Below, piece by piece: positions 59,648 to 64,000 of a stretch of DNA of 64,000 nt. Each line of letters begins with the position of its first letter. Position 1 is the stretch's first letter. The notes beneath the pieces were generated by a model. The model was not told where the DNA came from and searched no databases. It worked only from the letters and a program-made list of their open reading frames with translations. Source of the DNA: Streptomyces platensis (GTDB taxonomy: Bacteria > Actinomycetota > Actinomycetes > Streptomycetales > Streptomycetaceae); NCBI RefSeq assembly GCF_008704855.1, contig NZ_CP023691.1:620001-684000 (forward strand), read 5' to 3'. The position numbers were made by a program, and so were the translations under genes.

Positions 59648-60264
59648 ACCGCCCGACCAATGTCCACGGCCTGCCCCACCCGCCGCTGGCCCTCGTGGGA
59701 CACGGGACGGCGAAGCACCCCGAAGCGGGCCCGTCCGACGCCACCGACCCCCCGGAGGACCGGACCGAGCAGGGCACCGGCCGGCCCTCCGGCCAGGACG
59801 AGTCCGCCGGGCGGGCGGCGCCCCCGGAGGTGGTGCTGCACGCCGAACTCCGGGAGCGGACGGCCGACCTCCAGCGGCTGAAGGCCGAGTACGACAACTA
59901 CCGGAAGCGGGTGCACCGCGACCGGCTGGCGGTCGGCGAGATCGCGGTGGCCAATGTGCTGAGCCGGCTGCTGCCCGTGCTCGACTCGCTCGCCGAGGCC
60001 ACCGCGCGGGGCGAGGTGACCGGTGGTTTCGCGCGCATCGCCGAGGAACTGCGCACCGAGCTCGGGACGCTGGGCCTCCAGGCCATCGGCGAGGTGGGTG
60101 ACCCGTTCGACCCGCTGATCCACGAGGCCATCACCTACACCCCCACCGACCGGCTGGAACAGGCGACCTGCACCGAGGTGCTCCGGCTGGGCTACCGGGT
60201 CGGCGACCGGCTGCTGCGCCCCGCCCAGGTGGCCGTCGCGGGCGAACCGCCGGCCGGCGCGTAA
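59644..60264 (+). CDS. grpE: Nucleotide exchange factor GrpE
   Basis: The 206-residue protein has the GrpE pattern: a disordered acidic/Pro-rich N-terminal third, then the coiled-coil [43 protein letters not shown] and a C-terminal domain ending [16 protein letters not shown]. It exchanges ADP on DnaK. It overlaps dnaK by 4 bases. The next gene is gvpO, 353 bases on. Confidence 0.93.
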   Translation: MNRPTNVHGLPHPPLALVGHGTAKHPEAGPSDATDPPEDRTEQGTGRPSGQDESAGRAAPPEVVLHAELRERTADLQRLKAEYDNYRKRVHRDRLAVGEIAVANVLSRLLPVLDSLAEATARGEVTGGFARIAEELRTELGTLGLQAIGEVGDPFDPLIHEAITYTPTDRLEQATCTEVLRLGYRVGDRLLRPAQVAVAGEPPAGA

Positions 60265-60617
60265 CGACTGACCTCTGAACTACCTTTTTGCAGCGCTGAG
60301 TTGGGCTGCCCTTCGCAGTTTCACCTGCCGCCGGTGAACGTGTGCCTCGTCGGTCCGGCCGTCAGTCCGGCCGTCGATCCGCCCGTCGGGCCGGTGGCCG
60401 CCTTCCGCTTCGTACGGTGACCTGCGCGGGGAGCTGCGTGTGCACCTGTGCGTTCCCCCTGTGCTGCCGGGCAACGGCGGTCTTCGGCGCAGAGGAATTG
60501 CCGCCCCCTGTGTGCGACTACGCATATGTTCGAGTCCCAGGGGCACCCGATCCTCTACCGCCAGCAACGGCCTCCGTACTTCGACAGAAAGCCCTACGAC
60601 GCACGACAGGCGGGATC
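60265..60617. other. grpE to gvpO intergenic region
   Basis: These 353 bases hold no gene. They contain a short T-run (ctacctttttgcag, 60280-60295), the four 12-base repeats annotated separately, and probably the cluster 2 promoter. Open frames crossing into gvpO have no homology. Confidence 0.5.
60348..60395 (+). repeat. Four 12-base tandem repeats in the gvp cluster 2 leader
   Basis: CGTCGGTCCGGC, CGTCAGTCCGGC, CGTCGATCCGCC and CGTCGGGCCGGT are head-to-tail and differ from one another at one to four positions. They lie about 220 bases before the gvpO start, in the grpE-gvpO gap. Confidence 0.7.
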
Positions 60618-60926
60618 ATGGCAACCGAGGAAAACACGGAACGCGAAAAAGCACACGACGAGCGGCCGGAGCGGATCTCCGCCCCCACGGCAATGCGCCA
60701 CGCCACCGGGCAACTTGCCCAAATGCTGCAATGCGAGCCCGCTTCGGTGTCGGCACTCAAGCCCACTGATGACGGTTGGCTGGCGAACGTGGAAGTGGTG
60801 GAGATCGAAAGGGTGCCGGACACCGCGAGTGTGATGGCTTCCTACCGCGTCCACCTCGATGAACAGGGCCAACTCGTGGGATATGAGCGGACCCGCCGCT
60901 ACGGGCGGGGCCAGATCGACAGGTAG
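60618..60926 (+). CDS. gvpO: Gas vesicle protein GvpO (cluster 2)
   Basis: The 102-residue protein has an acidic N-terminus (TEENTEREKAHDERPER) and then the GvpO domain: HATGQLAQMLQCEPASVSALKPTDDGWLANVEVVEIERVPDTASVMASYRVHLDEQGQLVGYERTRRYGRG. The domain is clearly related to that of cluster 1 but the N-terminal tails differ in charge. ATG 60618 has AGGCGGGA upstream. It opens cluster 2. Confidence 0.9.
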   Translation: MATEENTEREKAHDERPERISAPTAMRHATGQLAQMLQCEPASVSALKPTDDGWLANVEVVEIERVPDTASVMASYRVHLDEQGQLVGYERTRRYGRGQIDR

Positions 60927-61005
60927 ATCGGCCGCCGCCCGCCACCCACCACGACCTCACACGGCCGCATGACCCGCTCCAGTCAACTGGAAGGGACGAT
61001 CCATC

Positions 61006-61446
61006 ATGACTGCCATTCAGCAATCCAACGCGCCCGCAAGCGGGAGCGGTTCGGGAAATCTCTACGATGTACTCGAGCTGATCCTCGACCGCGGGCTGGT
61101 AATCGATGCCTTTGTGCGCGTCTCGCTCGTCGGCATCGAAATCCTCAAGATTGATGTACGAGTCGTCGTCGCGAGTGTGGACACCTATCTGCGCTTCGCC
61201 GAGGCATGCAACCGGCTCGATCTGGAATCCGGCCGCAAGGCGCCGAGCCAGCTCACCGATCTGGTCGGTGAGGCGACCGAGAGCGGCGCCAAAGGAAAGT
61301 CGAAAGGTGCGCTGACCGGCGCCGTCGAGGCCTTCAGCGAATCCCTTCAAAAGGGCCAGGAGGACTCCGCGGAAGAGGAAGAGCGCCCGGCACGCAAGTC
61401 TTCCGCGGCAAGCAACCGTCGCACCGCACGCCGCCGGGAGGACTGA
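61006..61446 (+). CDS. gvpA: Major gas vesicle shell protein GvpA (cluster 2)
   Basis: The 146-residue protein has the GvpA core [57 protein letters not shown] at about 18-74, nearly identical to that of cluster 1, and a mixed acidic/basic tail of about 70 residues. It starts 79 bases after gvpO and ends 3 bases before gvpF. Confidence 0.93.
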   Translation: MTAIQQSNAPASGSGSGNLYDVLELILDRGLVIDAFVRVSLVGIEILKIDVRVVVASVDTYLRFAEACNRLDLESGRKAPSQLTDLVGEATESGAKGKSKGALTGAVEAFSESLQKGQEDSAEEEERPARKSSAASNRRTARRRED

Positions 61447-61449
61447 GCC

Positions 61450-62163
61450 ATGGGAACGTACCTCTACGCCATCACCGCGGCCGGCCACCCCTTGCGGCTG
61501 ACGGGCCTCAACGGGGTCGGCGACCCCGCGGCCGAGCTGCGCACCGTCACCACGAAGGATCTGTGCGCGGTGGTCAGCGACGCACCGCCGGAGCTCCGGG
61601 CCAAGCGCCGCGATGTGGCGGCCCACCAGGGAGTTCAGGAACGGCTATTGGCCGACGGCGCCGCCCTGCCGATGCGCTTCGGGCTGGTCGGCGCCGACGA
61701 CGCCCAGGTGGCCGCCGTCCTGGAGCAGGATCGCGACAGCTACCTCCAGCGGCTCTCGGAGGTCGACGGCCGCCGTGAGTACCACCTCAAGGTGGAGCGC
61801 GACGAGGACGACCTGCTGCGGGAGATCATGCGGGAGTCCGCCGAGGTGCGGCAGCTCAACGACCGTACCCGGCAGAACCCCGGCGCGTACGACGACAAGG
61901 TGGCGCTCGGCGAGCTCATCTCGCAGGAGGTGCAGGCCCGTCAGGAACGTGCCCGGGCGGACATCGTGGCCCGGCTCGCTCCGGCCGCCGTACGCACCGC
62001 GGACGTCGAACCGACCAAGCGGCACTTCCTCAATGTGTCCTTCCTCGTGGAGCGGGAGAAGGCCGCGGCCTTCTCGGAGGCGGTCCATGAGGAGGCCGGG
62101 CAGCGCGGTGACACCTACACCTTCAGCCTGCACGGCCCGCTGCCGCCGTACAGCTTCGTCTGA
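61450..62163 (+). CDS. gvpF: Gas vesicle protein GvpF (cluster 2)
   Basis: The 237-residue protein has the GvpF pattern: start GTYLYAITAAG, PPELRAKRRDVAAHQGVQERLL, ALPMRFGLV, REYHLKVERDEDDLL, KRHFLNVSFLVER, and the end GPLPPYSFV. It is a nucleation/assembly accessory protein. It is tightly packed after gvpA. Confidence 0.92.
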   Translation: MGTYLYAITAAGHPLRLTGLNGVGDPAAELRTVTTKDLCAVVSDAPPELRAKRRDVAAHQGVQERLLADGAALPMRFGLVGADDAQVAAVLEQDRDSYLQRLSEVDGRREYHLKVERDEDDLLREIMRESAEVRQLNDRTRQNPGAYDDKVALGELISQEVQARQERARADIVARLAPAAVRTADVEPTKRHFLNVSFLVEREKAAAFSEAVHEEAGQRGDTYTFSLHGPLPPYSFV

Positions 62164-62183
62164 CCTCCGAGAGGAGATCGGCC

Positions 62184-62441
62184 ATGGGCCTGCTCACACA
62201 GCTTCTGACCCTGCCGTTGGCCCCCGTGCGGGGCACGGTCTGGGTCCTGGATCAGGTGCTGCTCACCGCCGAGCGCGAGTACTACGACCCGGCGCCGGTC
62301 CGTGAGGAACTGGCCGCGCTGGAACAGCAGTTGCTGGACGGCAGCATCGGGCCCGAGGAGTTCGACTCCCGCGAGGACGAGCTCCTGGACCGGCTGGAGT
62401 GGCTGGAGGCCCAGCGACAACGACTCCGTACCGACTCCTGA
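62184..62441 (+). CDS. gvpG: Gas vesicle protein GvpG (cluster 2)
   Basis: The 85-residue protein begins MGLLTQLLTLPLAPVRGTVW, the GvpG signature, with a helical middle (REELAALEQQLLDGSIGPEEFDSREDELLDRLEWLEAQRQRL). GAGAGGAG lies 8 bases upstream. It is about 11 residues longer than its paralogue in cluster 1 at the C-terminus. Confidence 0.9.
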   Translation: MGLLTQLLTLPLAPVRGTVWVLDQVLLTAEREYYDPAPVREELAALEQQLLDGSIGPEEFDSREDELLDRLEWLEAQRQRLRTDS

Positions 62442-62467
62442 CCAGGGGAGATTGAGGTGTACGACAG

Positions 62468-63205
62468 ATGATGACCAACGCCAAGATAGGGGTGGCCCTC
62501 GTCGGGGGCTACTTCCTGGGGCGCACGAAGAAAGCCAAGATGGCCCTCGGTCTGGGCCTGTTCCTGGCCGGCAAGAAGCTGAATCTGGATCCGAAGCAGC
62601 TGGGCACGCTGATCGCCGACTCGCCGGTGCTGGGCCCCCTCAACGACCAGGTGCGCAAGGAACTGGTGGACGCCACGAAGGCGGCGGCCGGTACCGCGCT
62701 CACCCAGCGGATGTCCGGCCTCGCCGACTCCCTGCACGAGCGGACCGCGGCTCTCAACGAGGGCCGGGACGTCAGCGGCGGGATCGAGCGGACCACGGAC
62801 GACGACGACCGTCCCGCGGCGGACGACGAGGAGCAGGCGCCCGAGCACGACGCACGGGGCGACGCCGAGGATGCCGAGGGCCCGGCGGACGCCGAGGAGG
62901 AGCGCGCGCCACGCCGCAAGGCACCTGCCGCCGCATCCGCCAGGACGGCCACGAAGACAGCCACGAAGGCGGCCGCGAAGCCGTCCGCCGCATCGGCGAA
63001 GAAGTCGGGCAGCGCCGCCCGGTCCACCGCGCGCCGCTCGTCGTCAAGCGCCTCGGGGAGCTCGAAGTCATCGGGCAAGAACGCCGGTGGTGCGTCCCGC
63101 GGACGCCCCGCCACCTCCTCGGCGCGGAAGACCGCCTCGGGGGCCCGTAAGAAGGCGCCCGGTGCGGCCCGCACGGCCGCCGACCGTGGAGGCCGCAATG
63201 GCTGA
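62468..63205 (+). CDS. Gas vesicle-cluster protein GvpY (basic, low-complexity)
   Basis: The 245-residue protein has a structured N-terminal about 100 residues (AKIGVALVGGYFLGRTKKAKMALGLGLFLAGKKLNLDPKQLG ... LADSLHERTAALNEG), then an acidic stretch (DDDDRPAADDEEQ), and a histone-like Lys/Ala/Ser-rich tail. It occupies the gvpY position of Streptomyces clusters between gvpG and gvpZ. Its role is not known. The stop overlaps the gvpZ start by 8 bases. No counterpart exists in cluster 1. Confidence 0.75.
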   Translation: MMTNAKIGVALVGGYFLGRTKKAKMALGLGLFLAGKKLNLDPKQLGTLIADSPVLGPLNDQVRKELVDATKAAAGTALTQRMSGLADSLHERTAALNEGRDVSGGIERTTDDDDRPAADDEEQAPEHDARGDAEDAEGPADAEEERAPRRKAPAAASARTATKTATKAAAKPSAASAKKSGSAARSTARRSSSSASGSSKSSGKNAGGASRGRPATSSARKTASGARKKAPGAARTAADRGGRNG

Positions 63206-64000
63206 GTCCACTTTCCGCAAGGTGAAGCACGAGGTGACCAACAGCCCGGCGGCCGGCCGGCTCAAGGAGGAGTTGCAGCACTACCTCCAGGCACGGGCAG
63301 AGCACGCCGTCACCAGCCTCGGCCACAAGCTGGGCGAGGGCGTCGGCAAGCTCGCCGAACCCGGCCGCGGCGCGGGGGGCCTGGTGAACAGCCTGGCGAA
63401 GGGCGGTGCGGCGCTCGGCGAGGGCAAGTCGCCGCAGCAGGCGGCGCTGACCGCCGGTGCCTCCCACCTCAAGGACACCGTCAAGGACAAGGTCAGGGGG
63501 CTGTTCGGCAAGGGCCGCAAGGGTGGCGGCGGCAAGTCCAAGAGCGTGACCATCGTCGAGGACATCGATGTGGGCGTGCCCGTCCGCGAGGCATACGACC
63601 AGTGGACGCAGTTCCAGGAGTTCAGCACCTTCGCCAAGGGTGTCGTCAGTGTCGAGAAATCCGACGACACCACCAGCAACTGGAAGGTGAAGGTCGCCAA
63701 GTCCACCCGCAGCTGGCGCGCGAATGTCACCGAACAGGTCCCCGACGAGCGCATCACCTGGACCACGGAGGGCGCGAAGGGCACGGTCAAGGGCGTGGTG
63801 ACCTTTCATCGCCTCACCGACAACCTGACGCGGGTGCTGCTGGTTCTGGAGTACTTCCCCAAGGGACTGTTCGAGAAGACCGGCAACATCTGGCGCGCCC
63901 AGGGCCGCCGGGCACGGCTGGACCTCAAGCTCTACCGCAAATTCATCATGCTGCGCGGCGAGGCCACCGACGGCTGGCGGGGCGAGATCCAGGACGGCGA
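63198..64000 (+). CDS. Gas vesicle-cluster protein GvpZ, SRPBCC fold (partial)
   Basis: The frame is open to the window edge (at least 267 residues) from ATG 63198. The N-terminal about 110 residues are helical and basic (VKHEVTNSPAAGRLKEEL ... VRGLFGKGRKGGGGK). A START/SRPBCC domain follows (VTIVEDIDVGVPVREAYDQWTQFQEFSTFAKGVVSVEKSDD ... VTFHRLTDNLTRVLLVLEYFP). Its position after gvpG and gvpY matches GvpZ in Streptomyces clusters. It continues beyond the window, where gvpJ, L, S and K are expected. Confidence 0.75.
   Translation, partial: MAESTFRKVKHEVTNSPAAGRLKEELQHYLQARAEHAVTSLGHKLGEGVGKLAEPGRGAGGLVNSLAKGGAALGEGKSPQQAALTAGASHLKDTVKDKVRGLFGKGRKGGGGKSKSVTIVEDIDVGVPVREAYDQWTQFQEFSTFAKGVVSVEKSDDTTSNWKVKVAKSTRSWRANVTEQVPDERITWTTEGAKGTVKGVVTFHRLTDNLTRVLLVLEYFPKGLFEKTGNIWRAQGRRARLDLKLYRKFIMLRGEATDGWRGEIQDG

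Noticed and set aside
1..64000. tRNA, rRNA, CRISPR arrays, phage or plasmid origins
   Set aside because: No cloverleaf-like segments, CRISPR-type spaced repeats, rRNA signatures, integrase, or origin-type iterons were seen.

Overview
The window comes from a high-GC actinomycete, almost certainly a Streptomyces. The evidence is the strong GC bias at third codon positions, GTG starts behind GGAG-type ribosome binding sites, the actinobacterial gas-vesicle gene order (gvpO-A-F-G-Y-Z and J-L-S-K), several PAS/GAF/SpoIIE phosphatases, and a type III PKS (RppA) beside a CYP158-like P450. No rRNA, tRNA, CRISPR array, phage or intact transposon was seen. The content is accessory and stress-related, as in a chromosome arm.

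Layout. 1-2663: tail of an unknown gene, a frameshifted AraC-type regulator and a DUF1254 protein. 2697-6312 (minus): gas-vesicle cluster 1, transcribed O-A-F-G-J-L-S-K, without Y and Z, preceded by a membrane-anchored SpoIIE phosphatase (6367-7467). 7814-9555: marR-MFS efflux operon. 9779-22264: three soluble PAS-GAF-PP2C phosphatases interspersed with a tetR-FAD monooxygenase operon (perfect operator upstream), an IS5-type transposase remnant, a His-rich secreted repeat protein, small proteins and a GNAT acetyltransferase. 22601-28917: GMC oxidoreductase, secreted serine protease with FG-GAP-like repeats, methyltransferase and PhzF protein. 29233-33326: membrane protein, SigC-like ECF sigma factor and a Zn/Mn-type ABC importer. 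33390-40690: CoA ligase, two-domain CaiB-like CoA transferase, acyl-CoA dehydrogenase, a GH88-like protein with minisatellites, and an MFS permease. 41009-44627: GYD protein, a fifth PP2C phosphatase, two small secreted proteins and an SRPBCC protein. 44834-49697: a dormancy/hypoxia-type island of two universal stress proteins, three CBS-BON proteins and an orphan NarL/DevR-type response regulator. A GGCCG-N-ACGGTCCC-like box lies 69-79 nt upstream of three of its genes. 50126-52576: cold-shock protein, DEAD-box helicase and a small protein. 52669-53046: a GvpU-like accessory protein standing alone. 53226-57423: VOC protein, SDR, then the P450 and RppA genes for a tetrahydroxynaphthalene-type pigment. 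57764-60264: a dnaK-grpE pair without dnaJ or hspR. 60618-64000: gas-vesicle cluster 2 (O-A-F-G-Y-Z), running off the window.

How the parts fit. Two gas-vesicle clusters point outward from the window, one at each end. Between them lie a third gvp-type gene (gvpU-like), a Hsp70/GrpE pair directly upstream of cluster 2, a DevR-like regulator with candidate target sites, and five SpoIIE-type phosphatases without any visible anti-sigma or STAS partner. The most interesting reading is a stress/hypoxia/buoyancy island in which chaperone, regulator and gas-vesicle modules have been brought together. That link is inference from gene proximity and shared upstream motifs.
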